Origin: Rhodospirillaceae bacterium
GTDB taxonomy: Bacteria; Pseudomonadota; Alphaproteobacteria; Reyranellales; Reyranellaceae
NCBI GenBank assembly: GCA_009772935.1
Contig: WOUR01000005.1
Span: 1-64,000, forward strand
Length of the DNA: 64,000 nucleotides
Reading direction: 5' to 3'
Shown piece after piece: positions 52,931-63,373 of the stretch. The translations under genes and the position numbers were made by a program. The notes beneath the pieces are model-generated. The model did no database searches. It was not told where the DNA came from and saw only the letters and a list, made by a program, of their open reading frames with translations. The first letter of the stretch is position 1. Each line of letters starts with the position of its first letter.

Positions 52931-54070
52931 ATGTCCCGCCCGTCCTCCCTGAACTCCCTCGGTATCGACAAGGCCCCCGCGCAGATGCGCGTAGTGGTCG
53001 CAATGTCGGGAGGCGTGGATTCGTCGGTGACGGCGGCACTCCTGAAGGAGCAGGGCTATGATGTCGTGGGCGTCACCCTGCAGCTCTACGACCATGGCGT
53101 TGCGGTGGGGAAATCGGGCGCCTGCTGTGCCGGCCAGGACATCCAGGACGCGCGTCAGGTCGCGGAGCGCCTGTCGATTCCGCACTACGTGCTCGACTAT
53201 GAGAGTCGCTTCCGCGCCGAGGTGATGGAGTCCTTCGCCGATGCCTATGCGCGCGGCGAGACGCCGGTGCCCTGCATCGCCTGCAATCGCACCGTCAAGT
53301 TCCGCGACCTGCTGAAGACTGCCCGCGAACTGGGCGCCGAGGCCCTGGCCACCGGCCACTATGTTCGGCGCGTGATGGGCGCCGCGGGACCGGAGCTGCA
53401 TCGCGGCGCAGATCCGGCGCGCGACCAGAGCTACTTCCTGTTCGGCACGACGCGCGAGCAGCTCGACTTCCTGCGCTTCCCGCTGGGGGATCTGCCCAAG
53501 AGCGAGACCCGTACGCTGGCCGGCCGCTTCGACCTCGTGGTGGCGGACAAGCCCGACAGCCAGGACATCTGCTTCGTGCCGAACGGCAACTATGCCTCGG
53601 TCGTCCAGAAGCTGCGGCCGGAGGCCGTCGAACCGGGCGATATCGTCGACATGGCGGGCAACGTGGTGGGGCGTCACGAGGGCATCGTGCGCTACACCGT
53701 CGGTCAGCGTCGCGGCCTGGCGCTGGGCGGGCGCGACGGCACCGACAATGATCCCCTCTATGTCGTGCGCCTGGAGCCCAAGACGCGCCGTGTGGTGGTG
53801 GGCCCGAGATCGGCGCTCGGCCGAGACGAGATCACGCTGTACGACGTGAACTGGCTGGATGCTCCTCACGAGGGGCGTCTGCCGGTGCAGGTTCGCGTGC
53901 GGTCCAGCCAGTCGCTTCGTCCTGCCGAGATCGAGCTGACGGACGAGGGGGCGGTCGTGCGCTTCGCCGAGCCGGAAGTTGGCGTGTCGCCCGGACAGGC
54001 CTGCGTGGCCTACGACGCCGCGACAGGCAGTCGCGTGCTGGGTGGCGGCTTCATCCGACGCTCGACATGA
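52931..54070 (+). CDS. mnmA: tRNA 2-thiouridine synthase MnmA
   Basis: Thiolates U34 of tRNA(Lys/Glu/Gln) with sulfur from IscS. The 379-residue protein shows the PP-loop [14 protein letters not shown], the catalytic Cys in [11 protein letters not shown] and the second Cys in [12 protein letters not shown], then the C-terminal [10 protein letters not shown] and PGQACVAYD. It begins at ATG 52931 and follows the SlyB pair closely, near the isc operon that supplies its sulfur donor. Confidence 0.96.
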   Translation: MSRPSSLNSLGIDKAPAQMRVVVAMSGGVDSSVTAALLKEQGYDVVGVTLQLYDHGVAVGKSGACCAGQDIQDARQVAERLSIPHYVLDYESRFRAEVMESFADAYARGETPVPCIACNRTVKFRDLLKTARELGAEALATGHYVRRVMGAAGPELHRGADPARDQSYFLFGTTREQLDFLRFPLGDLPKSETRTLAGRFDLVVADKPDSQDICFVPNGNYASVVQKLRPEAVEPGDIVDMAGNVVGRHEGIVRYTVGQRRGLALGGRDGTDNDPLYVVRLEPKTRRVVVGPRSALGRDEITLYDVNWLDAPHEGRLPVQVRVRSSQSLRPAEIELTDEGAVVRFAEPEVGVSPGQACVAYDAATGSRVLGGGFIRRST

Positions 54071-54113
54071 TCCTGTAACCGCCGCGTCACCGGTTGCCCG
54101 GATAAGGCCGGGC

Positions 54114-55112
54114 ATGACGAGCGACATCACCCAGCGTCCCTTCTCGCGTCGCGATTCCCTCGCGGCACTCCTTCTGGCTTTCTCGGCGGCCGCGCCCTCG
54201 GCGGTGCGGGCGGACACCTATCCCGCCAAGCCGGTCAAGCTGATCATTCCCTATCCGCCGGGCGGCGGCACCGACATCACAGGGCGGGCGATGGCGGCCC
54301 GTCTGTCGGACCTGCTTGGCCAGACGGTGGTCATCGAGAACAAGCCCGGCGCCACCGGCATGATCGGCGCCGCCAGCGTCGCCAAGGCGCCGGCCGATGG
54401 CTACACGGTGCTGTTCGGCGCGGCGAGCGAGATGGCAATCAACGCCAGCCTGTTCAAGAACATGAGCTACGACCCGCGCACCGACTTCGAGCCGGTGACG
54501 CTGGTGGCGACCTTTCCCCTGGTCTTCGTCGCGCCGGCGACGACCTCGCAGTCGCTGCAGGAGCTGATCGAGAGCGCAAAGGCAAAGCCCGACACCGTCA
54601 GCTACGGATCGATCGGCAGCGGCAGCCCGCAGCATCTCGCGGCCGAACTCTTGTCGAGCATGGCCAAGGCCAAATTCCTTCACATCCCGTACAAGGGCTC
54701 GGGGCCGCTGGTGCAGGATGCCGTGCGCGGACACATCAACATGGCCGTCAGCAGCGTGCCGCCGGCCGTGCCGCTGGTCCGCTCGGGCAAGCTGCGTGCG
54801 CTCGCCGTGACCTCGTCGGTCAGGTCGGAGGCTATGCCCGACGTGCCGACCATGGCCGAGCTGGGCTTTGCCGGCTACGAGTTCAACACCTGGGTCGGTG
54901 TCGCCGTGCCGAAGGGCACCCCGAAGGACATCGTGGATCGCCTGCGCGTCGGTCTCGTCGGCGCGCTTGCGGCCGCCGACGTCCAGAGCGCCTTGCGCGA
55001 ACAGGGCGCGGTGCCGGTCGGTTCGACGGCCGAACAGTTCCGCCAGTTCGTGCGCGACGAGGTGGCCAAGAGCGACCGCATCGTTTTGCAGGCAGGTATC
55101 CAGCCGGAATGA
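54114..55112 (+). CDS. Bug/TctC-family tripartite tricarboxylate transporter binding protein
   Basis: Periplasmic binding protein of the Bug family, 332 residues. Signal peptide RRDSLAALLLAFSAAAPSAVRA (Arg pair), then YPAKPVKLIIPYPPGGGTDITGR, QTVVIENKPGATGMIGA and SYGSIGSGSPQHLAAELL, all typical. No TctA/TctB permease genes are adjacent, which is common for Bug proteins. The ligand (often a carboxylic or aromatic acid) is unknown. ATG 54114 is chosen by the signal peptide; the frame is open upstream into mnmA. Confidence 0.88.
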   Translation: MTSDITQRPFSRRDSLAALLLAFSAAAPSAVRADTYPAKPVKLIIPYPPGGGTDITGRAMAARLSDLLGQTVVIENKPGATGMIGAASVAKAPADGYTVLFGAASEMAINASLFKNMSYDPRTDFEPVTLVATFPLVFVAPATTSQSLQELIESAKAKPDTVSYGSIGSGSPQHLAAELLSSMAKAKFLHIPYKGSGPLVQDAVRGHINMAVSSVPPAVPLVRSGKLRALAVTSSVRSEAMPDVPTMAELGFAGYEFNTWVGVAVPKGTPKDIVDRLRVGLVGALAAADVQSALREQGAVPVGSTAEQFRQFVRDEVAKSDRIVLQAGIQPE

Positions 55113-55149
55113 CGATTCCCCGGGGCCGGGCGTGGTCTATCATGGTCTG

Positions 55150-56415
55150 ATGAACGCTTCCCGGCCCCGCAGGGCGATCCTGATCGTGTGCGACGGCCTC
55201 GGCGCCGAGTGGGTCAGTGATGCCCATACGCCGACCCTGGCGCGCCTGCAGGCTGGACATCTCCGCGCCGGCGACCATCGCGCGGTCTTCCCCTCGGTCA
55301 CGCGCGTCTCTGCCGCCTCGATCGCGACCGGCTGCTTTCCAGGCCGTCACGGGCTCGAAGGCAACCAGATGGCGCTGATCGAGGACGGGCGGATCACCGT
55401 GCACAATGTCGGCGCGCCGTCCTTCCGCGAGACCATGCGCCGCGTTACGGGCCGAACCCTGCGCGTGCCCACCATGGCCGAGCGGCTGGCAAAGTCAGGG
55501 GGGCAGGTCGCCTATTCGAACGTCTCGCCCGGCGCCGCCTACTTCCTCGATCCGGACCATTTCGGCACGGTGCTGCATCGGGCCGGCTCCTTCGGCCCCG
55601 GCGGCGCCTCGCTCACCGGCAATGCCCATCTCGACGTGAGCCACGATCTCGATGGCGACATCGAGATGACCCGGCGCTTCTGCGCGGAGGTCGTGCCGTC
55701 CCCGGATTTCAGGCTGGCGATCCTGTGGCTCGCAAACCCCGACCTCACGTTGCACCACGACCCGTTGGGCTCGCCCGAGCACATCCATGCGCTGGAGGTC
55801 ACCGACTGGCTGGTGGCGCAGGTCATTGCGGCGGTGGAATCGCATGAAGATCGATTCGACACGCTGCTCGTGGTCGGGTCGGACCATGGCCACGAAACCA
55901 TCGGCCGCTCCATCCATATCGGCAACTGGTTGGCGGGGAACGGTCTCGAGGCCGAGCTGAACGAGGGCCGTATCGGCGTCGCGTCGCAGGGCACGTCGGC
56001 CCTGATCTACGCGACGGGCGCGGCAAGGGCGGCTGTTGCCGACTTCCTGCCGAAGATGCGCCAGGAACCGTGGGCCGGCTCGATCCTGACCGGCGAGGCT
56101 CTGGCGGCGACCGGCCTGACGGCCGACGCGCTGGTGGCCGCCGTGGATACGACGCGTCACGACGAACTCAATGACCATGGAGTCCGCGGCACGCGCTGGT
56201 TGGTCGAGGACGGGGAGGGCACGCCCGAAATCGGCTGCGGCCATCATGGCGGCCTGGGGCCGGCCGAAACCCGGCCGTTCCTGACCTTCATCCATCCGGA
56301 ACTCGGTCAGGGCGAGGCTGGCCGCATGACCAGCCTCGTCGACATCGCACCGACCATCCTGCGATTCCTGGGGGAGGCGGTGGACGACATGGACGGCGCC
56401 CCGCTCAGCGCCTAG
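55150..56415 (+). CDS. Alkaline phosphatase/phosphodiesterase-superfamily hydrolase
   Basis: A 421-residue enzyme of the nucleotide pyrophosphatase/phosphodiesterase group. Metal and nucleophile positions visible: ILIVCDGLG (Asp), FPSVTRVSAASIATG (Thr nucleophile), NPDLTLHHDPLG (Asp/His), VGSDHGHETIG (Asp-His) and GCGHHGGLGP (His). No signal peptide, so it is cytoplasmic. ATG 55150 lacks a good ribosome site and may have a short leader. It is 11 bases upstream of the ATP-grasp gene, and both may act on the same phosphorylated metabolite. Substrate unknown. Confidence 0.85.
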   Translation: MNASRPRRAILIVCDGLGAEWVSDAHTPTLARLQAGHLRAGDHRAVFPSVTRVSAASIATGCFPGRHGLEGNQMALIEDGRITVHNVGAPSFRETMRRVTGRTLRVPTMAERLAKSGGQVAYSNVSPGAAYFLDPDHFGTVLHRAGSFGPGGASLTGNAHLDVSHDLDGDIEMTRRFCAEVVPSPDFRLAILWLANPDLTLHHDPLGSPEHIHALEVTDWLVAQVIAAVESHEDRFDTLLVVGSDHGHETIGRSIHIGNWLAGNGLEAELNEGRIGVASQGTSALIYATGAARAAVADFLPKMRQEPWAGSILTGEALAATGLTADALVAAVDTTRHDELNDHGVRGTRWLVEDGEGTPEIGCGHHGGLGPAETRPFLTFIHPELGQGEAGRMTSLVDIAPTILRFLGEAVDDMDGAPLSA

Positions 56416-56426
56416 TTCTGTCGGCG

Positions 56427-57212
56427 ATGCATTGGATCATCCAGAACGCGATGCGGACCGAGCCGGGCGTTCGCGAACTCGCCGAGACTCTGCCCCGACG
56501 GGGGATCCCGCACAGCTTTCATGATCTCGGTGATGACTGGAAGCTCGTGCCGGAAGCGAACCCCGCCGGAAATGTCATCGTGATCGGCGCCTACGCGATC
56601 CGCCACGAAGCGCGGCGAAAGCGCTGGGTTCCAGGGGTGCTGGAGCTGGAACACGACCATCTCGCCTATGTCCGCTCTTGGGGCGACGCGATGCTGAACG
56701 CGGCGGCTTCGGTATGGCGCTTCGCCGACGTGCCCCTGTCCTCCCTGTCTGACCGGTTCTTCTGCCGGCCAGCCGAGGACAACAAGCTCTGGAAGGCCGG
56801 GCCCACGAGGCGGGACGAATTCCTGGAATGGCACGCCCAGGTGACGAAGCTTTGGGCCGATTCGGGCGTCGAGTCCTCCATCCAGCCTGACACGCGCATC
56901 GTCATCGGTCCGTTGAGAGAGATCGCCGAAGAGCACCGGTTCTGGATCGTCGACGGTCGGGTGGTCACCAATTCCCTCTACAAACTCGGTGAGCGGGTAA
57001 TCTACGAGAACCACAGCGATCCGGAAGTCGTCGCGTTTGCGGAGAGCATCGCGGCTCATCCCTGGCAGCCGCAGCGGGCCTACGCTTTGGACATCAGCAT
57101 GGGGCCGACCCGTGACCTGCACGTGATCGAGGTCAACAATCTGGGCTCGGCCGGACTTTACGCGGCGGACATTCGGAAGCTGGTCGCCGCGATTGAGGAA
57201 ATGGTATTCTAG
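56427..57212 (+). CDS. ATP-grasp domain protein (DUF4343-like)
   Basis: A 261-residue protein with the ATP-grasp pattern of DUF4343 members: FFCRPAEDNKLWKAG (nucleotide-binding Lys), EEHRFWIVDGRVVTNSLYK, and ALDISMGPTRDLHVIEVNNLGSAGLYAADI with the metal-binding Glu/Asn at the end. This group is taken to ligate a carboxylate to an amine, but substrates are unknown. ATG 56427 is 11 bases after the phosphodiesterase-like gene; the lipoprotein gene follows by 16 bases, so the three form an operon. Confidence 0.8.
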   Translation: MHWIIQNAMRTEPGVRELAETLPRRGIPHSFHDLGDDWKLVPEANPAGNVIVIGAYAIRHEARRKRWVPGVLELEHDHLAYVRSWGDAMLNAAASVWRFADVPLSSLSDRFFCRPAEDNKLWKAGPTRRDEFLEWHAQVTKLWADSGVESSIQPDTRIVIGPLREIAEEHRFWIVDGRVVTNSLYKLGERVIYENHSDPEVVAFAESIAAHPWQPQRAYALDISMGPTRDLHVIEVNNLGSAGLYAADIRKLVAAIEEMVF

Positions 57213-57228
57213 CGAGGAGCATCGAGGC

Positions 57229-57789
57229 ATGATGATGTCCAAGCACTACATCCTCGTCGTCATCGGCATTTGCCTCGCCGCCTGTTCGCACCGTGCCCGG
57301 CCGGTGGATCCAAATTCCGATGTCGTCTTCGTTCCTTTGGGCGAGGAGCCAAGGAGCGACCGGCATCCCGAACGGGTGGCGACTGGCATGTCTCGCGAAC
57401 AGGTCGAAGCCATCATGGGGCCGAGCGTGGAGACATGCTGGATTTACACTGCAGGCAACGCGAGCCAAAGGATCTGTTTTCGAAGAGACAAGGTCACAGT
57501 CATCGCGAGGACAGAGCATGTGCCGGGAACAGATCGCGCTTTTGTCGACGCCACCTTTACGACTGATGCATCGAATTCCGAACCTGTACCGGCAGGCCAA
57601 TTGGCAATCGGCACATCACGGGAGCAGGTGCGACGGCTGCTGGGTTCTCCCCAGACGACCAGAGAGCAATACGACGTGGGAAGCGGCTATCGAGCGACGT
57701 TCGAAAATGGCCGATTGACCGAACTTCAGCGCATTCCGGTCCCACCTCCGATCGCGATCAGTGCAGGCAGCCGGAGCGCCGGGCCCTAG
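57229..57789 (+). CDS. Lipoprotein with two SmpA/BamE-like repeats
   Basis: A 186-residue lipoprotein, signal peptide MMMSKHYILVVIGICLAAC with lipobox LAAC. Three adjacent ATG codons (57229, 57232, 57235) are all possible starts, after GAGGAGC. Two repeated segments, VATGMSREQVEAIMGPS and LAIGTSREQVRRLLGSP, resemble the helix-strand units of BamE/SmpA lipoproteins, with aligned Cys-rich sequence CWIYTAGN between them. No BamE gene name is justified. It closes the phosphodiesterase-ATP-grasp operon and precedes a tRNA gene. Confidence 0.7.
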   Translation: MMMSKHYILVVIGICLAACSHRARPVDPNSDVVFVPLGEEPRSDRHPERVATGMSREQVEAIMGPSVETCWIYTAGNASQRICFRRDKVTVIARTEHVPGTDRAFVDATFTTDASNSEPVPAGQLAIGTSREQVRRLLGSPQTTREQYDVGSGYRATFENGRLTELQRIPVPPPIAISAGSRSAGP

Positions 57790-57800
57790 CAGCACCTTTC

Positions 57801-57829
57801 TTGACAGATTACGCCCCCGCCGCATAAAA
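57801..57829 (+). promoter_or_regulatory. tRNA promoter
   Basis: TTGACA at 57801-57806, a 16-base spacer and CATAAA at 57823-57828, ending 13 bases before the tRNA. The -35 is a perfect consensus, as expected for a stable RNA gene. Confidence 0.75.
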
Positions 57830-57841
57830 GCGCCCACCCAT

Positions 57842-57918
57842 GGCTGGGTAGCTCAGCTGGTTAGAGCACGGCACTCATAATGCCGGGGTCGGCGGTTCAA
57901 GTCCGCCCCCAGCTACCA
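57842..57918 (+). tRNA. tRNA with CAT anticodon, probably elongator tRNA-Met
   Basis: A 77-base cloverleaf: acceptor GGCTGGG/CCCAGCT, D arm GCTC...GAGC, anticodon stem CGGCA/TGCCG with loop CTCATAA (CAT), variable GGGTC, T arm GGCGG/CCGCC around TTCAAGT, and an encoded CCA. G2-C71, C3-G70, T4-A69 and A73 fit elongator tRNA-Met; tRNA-Ile2 also has a CAT loop (modified by TilS) and is not excluded. The first pair is G1-U72 rather than G-C, which is unusual but tolerated. It has its own promoter and terminator. Confidence 0.93.
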
Positions 57919-57923
57919 ATTCC

Positions 57924-57964
57924 GGCCCCCGGTTCTGCGCCTTCCAAGTGTGCGGCCGGGGGCC
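57924..57964 (+). terminator. Rho-independent terminator after the tRNA
   Basis: GGCCCCCGG and CCGGGGGCC form a nine-pair stem around a 23-base loop, followed by TTTC, five bases after the tRNA. Confidence 0.75.
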
Positions 57965-57999
57965 TTTCATTTGCGCATTATCTGCGCCAATTTGTGACC

Positions 58000-59022
58000 A
58001 TGGCCACCGGACACACGCAGCAGACCGACGTCATCATCATAGGGGCAGGGCCGGTCGGCCTCTTCACCGTGTTCGAGTGCGGCATGGTCCGCCTGAACTG
58101 CCATGTCGTCGACGTACTGGACGATGCTGGCGGGCAGTGCACTGCGCTCTATCCGGAGAAGCCGATCTACGACATTCCGGGCTTTCCCCGCATCGAGGCG
58201 GCCGAGCTTATCGTCCGGCTGAAGGCCCAGGCGGCAGCTTTCCGGCCGATCTATCACCTGGGCGAGCAGGTCCAGGCATTGGAGCCGTTGACCGGCGGCT
58301 TCTGGCGGCTGACGACCTCCGAGGGCACCGTCCTGCAAGCCAAAGCGGTGATCATTGCTGCCGGCGTCGGCGCCTTCGGCCCCAACCGTCCGCCGCTGCC
58401 GCGCATCGAGGCTTACGAGGGCACGAGCGTGTTCTACTACGTCACCCAGCGCGAGGCGTTCCGCGGCAAGCGGGTGGTGATCGCGGGCGGCGGCGACACG
58501 GCGGTCGACTGGGCGCTCTCGCTGGCGGAAATCGCCGGTCGCGTCTCGGTGATCCACCGCCGCGACCGGTTCCGCGCTGCGCCTGACAGCGAGGCACGAC
58601 TGAAAGCGCTGGCGAAGGAGGGCAGGATCGACCTCGTCGTGCCGTACCAGCTCCACGGTCTGGAAGGCGATAACGGCCAGCTCACCGCCGTCACGGTCGC
58701 CACCCTCGAAGGGGCAACGAAGCGCATCGAAGCCGACGTGCTGCTGCCGTTCTTCGGCCTCTCGATGTCGCTCGGGCCGATCGCCGAGTGGGGGCTGGCG
58801 CTCGAGCGCAACCAGATCGAGGTCGATCCCGCGACGGCGGCGACGAGCAAGCACGGGATATTCGGCGTGGGCGACGTCGTCACCTATCCGGGCAAGCTGA
58901 AGCTGATCCTGACCGGCTTCGCGGAAGCGGCGATCGCCGCACGATCAGCCTACGCGCTGATCCATCCCGAGACGCCGCTGCACTTCGAGTATTCGACGAC
59001 CTCCGGCGTGCCTGACGCCTGA
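58000..59022 (+). CDS. Ferredoxin-NADP reductase, thioredoxin-reductase-like type
   Basis: A 340-residue FAD/NAD(P)-binding oxidoreductase of the YumC/Fpr2 type: TDVIIIGAGPVGLFTVFECG (FAD Rossmann), CHVVDVLDDAGGQCTALYPEKPIYDIPG, VVIAGGGDTAVDWALSLAE (NADPH Rossmann), and GIFGVGDVVTYPGKLKLILTGFAEAA. The usual CxxC of thioredoxin reductase is absent, so electrons probably go to ferredoxin or flavodoxin. ATG 58000 is used; GTG 57994 is close. It follows the tRNA terminator and stands 10 bases before an unknown gene. Confidence 0.9.
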   Translation: MATGHTQQTDVIIIGAGPVGLFTVFECGMVRLNCHVVDVLDDAGGQCTALYPEKPIYDIPGFPRIEAAELIVRLKAQAAAFRPIYHLGEQVQALEPLTGGFWRLTTSEGTVLQAKAVIIAAGVGAFGPNRPPLPRIEAYEGTSVFYYVTQREAFRGKRVVIAGGGDTAVDWALSLAEIAGRVSVIHRRDRFRAAPDSEARLKALAKEGRIDLVVPYQLHGLEGDNGQLTAVTVATLEGATKRIEADVLLPFFGLSMSLGPIAEWGLALERNQIEVDPATAATSKHGIFGVGDVVTYPGKLKLILTGFAEAAIAARSAYALIHPETPLHFEYSTTSGVPDA

Positions 59023-59032
59023 GCGGCCGGCC

Positions 59033-59776
59033 GTGAACACTTTCTGCTCCGATGCAGAACTGGGCTACGAGCGGACTAGGACGCGGTTCGTCCCGGGAGA
59101 GAAGCTCCAGCTGGACGAGGCCTATCGTCTCGCGCACCTGCCTCTGATCGCACCGGATCATCCTGACGTCATTCCCGCGCGGCCTGGCGCGACTTATGGA
59201 ATGGGGCGGCACGAGCGCATCTTCTCGCTGGTCCTGCCGGTCCCTCCCGATGTGCTGGAGAAATCGGCCGCGTTTGAGGAGGTCGAAGGCCAACTCAGGC
59301 AGTCGCCCTTTGCGGACAAGATCGCCTGGGACCTCCTGCCGAAGCGCCGGGAGAAGCTGCACGCAACGATCTGCGGAAATCTCTCGAAGGATGTCCCGTA
59401 CCGCATTCCCGGGGCCGCGAGGGCGGCGCTCAGGCGGCTTGGCCCTTTGCGTGTCAAACTGCGAGGCCTGTTCTCCGGCAATATCAACGTTGGCCGCCTC
59501 TACCTGCGGGTCTATCCGGAGTGTCGAGAGGGCACGAACGCACTACGGCAGATCCAACGGGCGTTCGGCAGACCGGAAACGGACCTCTATCTCGTCGGCC
59601 TGTTCAATTTCGTCGATCACCTGAATTCGATGGAAGCAGAAGCGCTGCGCCACCTAATCGAGCTGTGGTGGGACCGTCCCATTCTCACGCTCGACGTGGT
59701 CTCGCTGTGGCTCCTCGGCGCCAGCGACGACCTTGTCCTGGATGCCGCAGTAGAGGAGCTGATTCCTCTGGCGTGA
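59033..59776 (+). CDS. Unknown protein with a 2H-phosphoesterase-like motif
   Basis: A 247-residue soluble protein starting at GTG 59033. KLHATICGNL has the H-x-T form of the first motif of 2H phosphoesterases (2'-5' RNA ligase-like). A matching second motif would be expected about 60-80 residues later, where RLYLRVYPEC has Leu-Arg instead of His. So it may be a diverged or inactive member, or unrelated. The N-terminal TYGMGRHERIFSLVLPVP is of unclear function. It lies 10 bases after the ferredoxin reductase gene and is probably cotranscribed. Confidence 0.65.
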   Translation: MNTFCSDAELGYERTRTRFVPGEKLQLDEAYRLAHLPLIAPDHPDVIPARPGATYGMGRHERIFSLVLPVPPDVLEKSAAFEEVEGQLRQSPFADKIAWDLLPKRREKLHATICGNLSKDVPYRIPGAARAALRRLGPLRVKLRGLFSGNINVGRLYLRVYPECREGTNALRQIQRAFGRPETDLYLVGLFNFVDHLNSMEAEALRHLIELWWDRPILTLDVVSLWLLGASDDLVLDAAVEELIPLA

Positions 59777-59784
59777 GTTGGCTT

Positions 59785-60857
59785 TCAGGCCGCTACGGAC
59801 AGTTTGCGCAGCGCCGCGAGCCGGCGCGCATAGGGCGGATCGTTTTCCGGCACGAGCGCCGGCGGCACGATGCTCTCGGCGAAATGGCAGGCAACGACCT
59901 GGCCTTCGGCACCGGCGCCATCCTGAAGGGAGCGGAGCAGGGGGTCTTCCTTGCGGCAACGGTCCTGGGCATAGGCGCAGCGCGTGTGGAAGCGGCAGCC
60001 CTGGGGCGGGTTGAGAGGGCTGGGCACGTCGCCAGCCAGGCGGATGCGCGCGCGCTGGGCGGTTGGATCGGGCACCGGCACGGCCGACAGAAGCGCCTGC
60101 GTGTAAGGGTGACGCGGCCGGGCGAACAGGCTGCGCTTGGGCGCCAGTTCGACGATCTTGCCGAGATACATGACGGCGACCCGGTCGGAGATGTGGCGGA
60201 CGACGGCGAGATCGTGGGCGATGAAGATGTAGGAGAGGCCGAACTTGCCCTTCAGGTCCTGCATCAGGTTGATGACCTGCGCCTGGATCGAGACGTCGAG
60301 CGCCGACACCGGCTCGTCGCAAACGATCAGCTTGGGCTGCGAGGCCAGCGCCCGGGCGATGCCGATGCGCTGGCGCTGGCCGCCGGAGAATTCGTGCGGG
60401 TAGCGTAGCGCGTGCCACGCTGACAGACCGACCTCGCCCAGCAGCTCGTCGATGCGCTGGCGCAGCGCGGCGCCCGAGGCAAGCCCGTGCAGGCGCAGCG
60501 GCTCTGCCAAAGTCTCGCCGACGGTGAGCCGTGGGTTGAGCGACGCATAGGGGTCCTGGAAGATGATCTGCATGTCTCGGCGCAGATCGCGCAGCGCGCC
60601 CCGGGAAAGGCCCCGCACGTCGCGGCCCTCGAAACGGATGGTACCCTGGGTCGCCTCGATCAGGCGCAGCACCAGCCGGCCTGTCGTCGACTTGCCGCAG
60701 CCCGATTCGCCCACAAGCGCCAGCGTCTCGCCCGGCGCCACGTCGAAGGTGAGGCCGTCGACGGCGCGCACGGTACCGACCGCGCTCTGGAAGACGATGC
60801 CGCGCTTCACCGGGAAGTGCTTGGCGAGGCCGGAGACGGAGAGGAGGGGCTCTGTGA

Positions 60858-60861
<4 letters not shown>
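59785..60861 (-). CDS. Peptide-type ABC transporter ATP-binding protein (OppF/DppF)
   Basis: Second ATPase of a PepT (dipeptide/oligopeptide/nickel) importer, 358 residues. Walker [13 protein letters not shown], signature [16 protein letters not shown], Walker [18 protein letters not shown], and the OppF-type C-terminal [15 protein letters not shown]. Start ATG 60861 ([12 protein letters not shown]) overlaps the dppD-like stop; a longer frame to 60960 is rejected. It is the last gene in the leftward operon. Confidence 0.93.
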
Positions 60862-61865
<1,004 letters not shown>

Positions 61866-61875
61866 GCCGCACGCC

Positions 61876-63339
61876 TCATGTCACGGGGCGCGACTGAGGC
61901 AGGCGATCGCGCGTGCCGTAGACCGGGGGCGCGAGCTGGTCGGCGGTGCGGCCGGCCCAGTCCCGCTCGCTCACCGTTTCGAGCCGCTTGCGCTGGCCCT
62001 CCACGAGCCCAGCGGTCGCCGCCTCGACATCGACGGTCAGGACCTGGCCGTCCTTCACGACCTGCTGGCCATCGACATAGACGTGACGGATGGCGCGGTC
62101 GCTGGCCGAGTAGATCAGGCTGCGCACCGGCTCGTGGGCGGGCTGCATGTAGGGATGGCTCATGTCGACCAGCGAGAAGTCGGCCTTGCAGCCCGGCGTC
62201 AGCCGGCCGAGATCGGGCCGGCGCAGCATCTTCGCGCCGCCGATCGTGGCGGCCTCGAAGGCGTGCCGCGTCGTGCCCATCTTGTAGTTCATCGTGACGG
62301 CGCGGGCGAGGTAGCAGACCAGCCGCATCTCATCGAGCATGTTGTGCGGGAAAGTGTCGGTGCCGATGCCCACGGTGATGCCGGCATTCATGTAGCGGCC
62401 GATCGAGTTCATCACCATGCCGCGTCGTGCGAAGACGGTGGGGCAATGTGCAACCGAAGCGCCGGAATCGCGCAGCCGCTCGAAATCGTTGGCATGCGGA
62501 TAGTGGATCTGCGGATGGTCGTTCAGGAAGATACCGTGACCGATGATGAGGTCGGGCCCCAGTACGCCAATCGCGTCGAGCCATTCGATGGGCGTCTTGC
62601 CGTGGCGATGGACCATCTCGTGGAATTCGACGACGGCCTGGCAGGCATGGGTCTGCATCGGCAGGCCACGGCGCCGGGCCTCCTGCAGGGCCTCCTTGAA
62701 GAAGCCCTCGCGGCAGGTGTCGATCTGCGCCGGTCCGACCATGCCGGAGATCCGGCCGCTGGGATGCTTCGCGGCTTCGTCGAGCGTCGCCATCGAGGCT
62801 TCGAAGGCCTTCTCGCCGGCCTTCTCGTCCCAGGCATACTCAACCGTGTGGCCGTTCTTGGTGTACCAGACGCCCTGGCGCATCATCGGGCAGACGACGG
62901 CGCGGATGCCGGTGGAGGCGAGGTCGTCTGACCAGCCGGGGCGGGCCATTGAAAGATCGGTGATGGTCGTCACGCCGCTCTTCAGCAGCTCAGAGACCGC
63001 GACCTTGGAGGAGGGGCCGGCATCCTCCGGATTGAGTCCGAACACCGTCAGGTATTCGTAGAGCGAGCTCTGGCCCAGCTTGTCGCTGCCATACTCCTCG
63101 GTGAGGCCCTTGTTGGCGGGCTCGGAGAAGGGATGGCTGTGCACGTTGACGAGGCCGGGGATGGCCATCATCCCCTTGCCCTCGATGGTCGTGTCGACCG
63201 GGCCCGTGTAGCCCGGTCCGACATGGGCGATCTCGTTGCCCTTGAACACGAGATCGGCATTTTCGAGATAGACGTGTCGCCCCTCGGCCTCGTCCCACGC
63301 AACGACGTGGTCGAGGCTGGCGATCTTGGTCGTCTTCAT
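61876..63339 (-). CDS. Amidohydrolase (TrzA/AtzA-like, cytosine deaminase superfamily)
   Basis: A 487-residue metal-dependent hydrolase: [11 protein letters not shown] with the HxH metal pair, [18 protein letters not shown] with a further metal His, and [12 protein letters not shown] with the catalytic Asp. Length and flanking KAMIIDGK-like beta domain ([19 protein letters not shown]) fit guanine/melamine deaminase and chlorohydrolase relatives. The substrate is unknown. It lies within a peptide-type ABC operon (binding protein upstream, ATPases downstream) and so may process the imported compound. ATG 63339 is chosen by alignment. Confidence 0.9.
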   Translation of the reverse strand: MKTTKIASLDHVVAWDEAEGRHVYLENADLVFKGNEIAHVGPGYTGPVDTTIEGKGMMAIPGLVNVHSHPFSEPANKGLTEEYGSDKLGQSSLYEYLTVFGLNPEDAGPSSKVAVSELLKSGVTTITDLSMARPGWSDDLASTGIRAVVCPMMRQGVWYTKNGHTVEYAWDEKAGEKAFEASMATLDEAAKHPSGRISGMVGPAQIDTCREGFFKEALQEARRRGLPMQTHACQAVVEFHEMVHRHGKTPIEWLDAIGVLGPDLIIGHGIFLNDHPQIHYPHANDFERLRDSGASVAHCPTVFARRGMVMNSIGRYMNAGITVGIGTDTFPHNMLDEMRLVCYLARAVTMNYKMGTTRHAFEAATIGGAKMLRRPDLGRLTPGCKADFSLVDMSHPYMQPAHEPVRSLIYSASDRAIRHVYVDGQQVVKDGQVLTVDVEAATAGLVEGQRKRLETVSERDWAGRTADQLAPPVYGTRDRLPQSRPVT

Positions 63340-63373
63340 AAGCGCTTCGCTCCAGTTGCTTCCTGTCCGACGG

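Noticed and set aside
52100..54217. A 705-codon minus frame across SlyB-like genes and mnmA
   Set aside because: Antisense to MnmA with its PP-loop and catalytic Cys intact.
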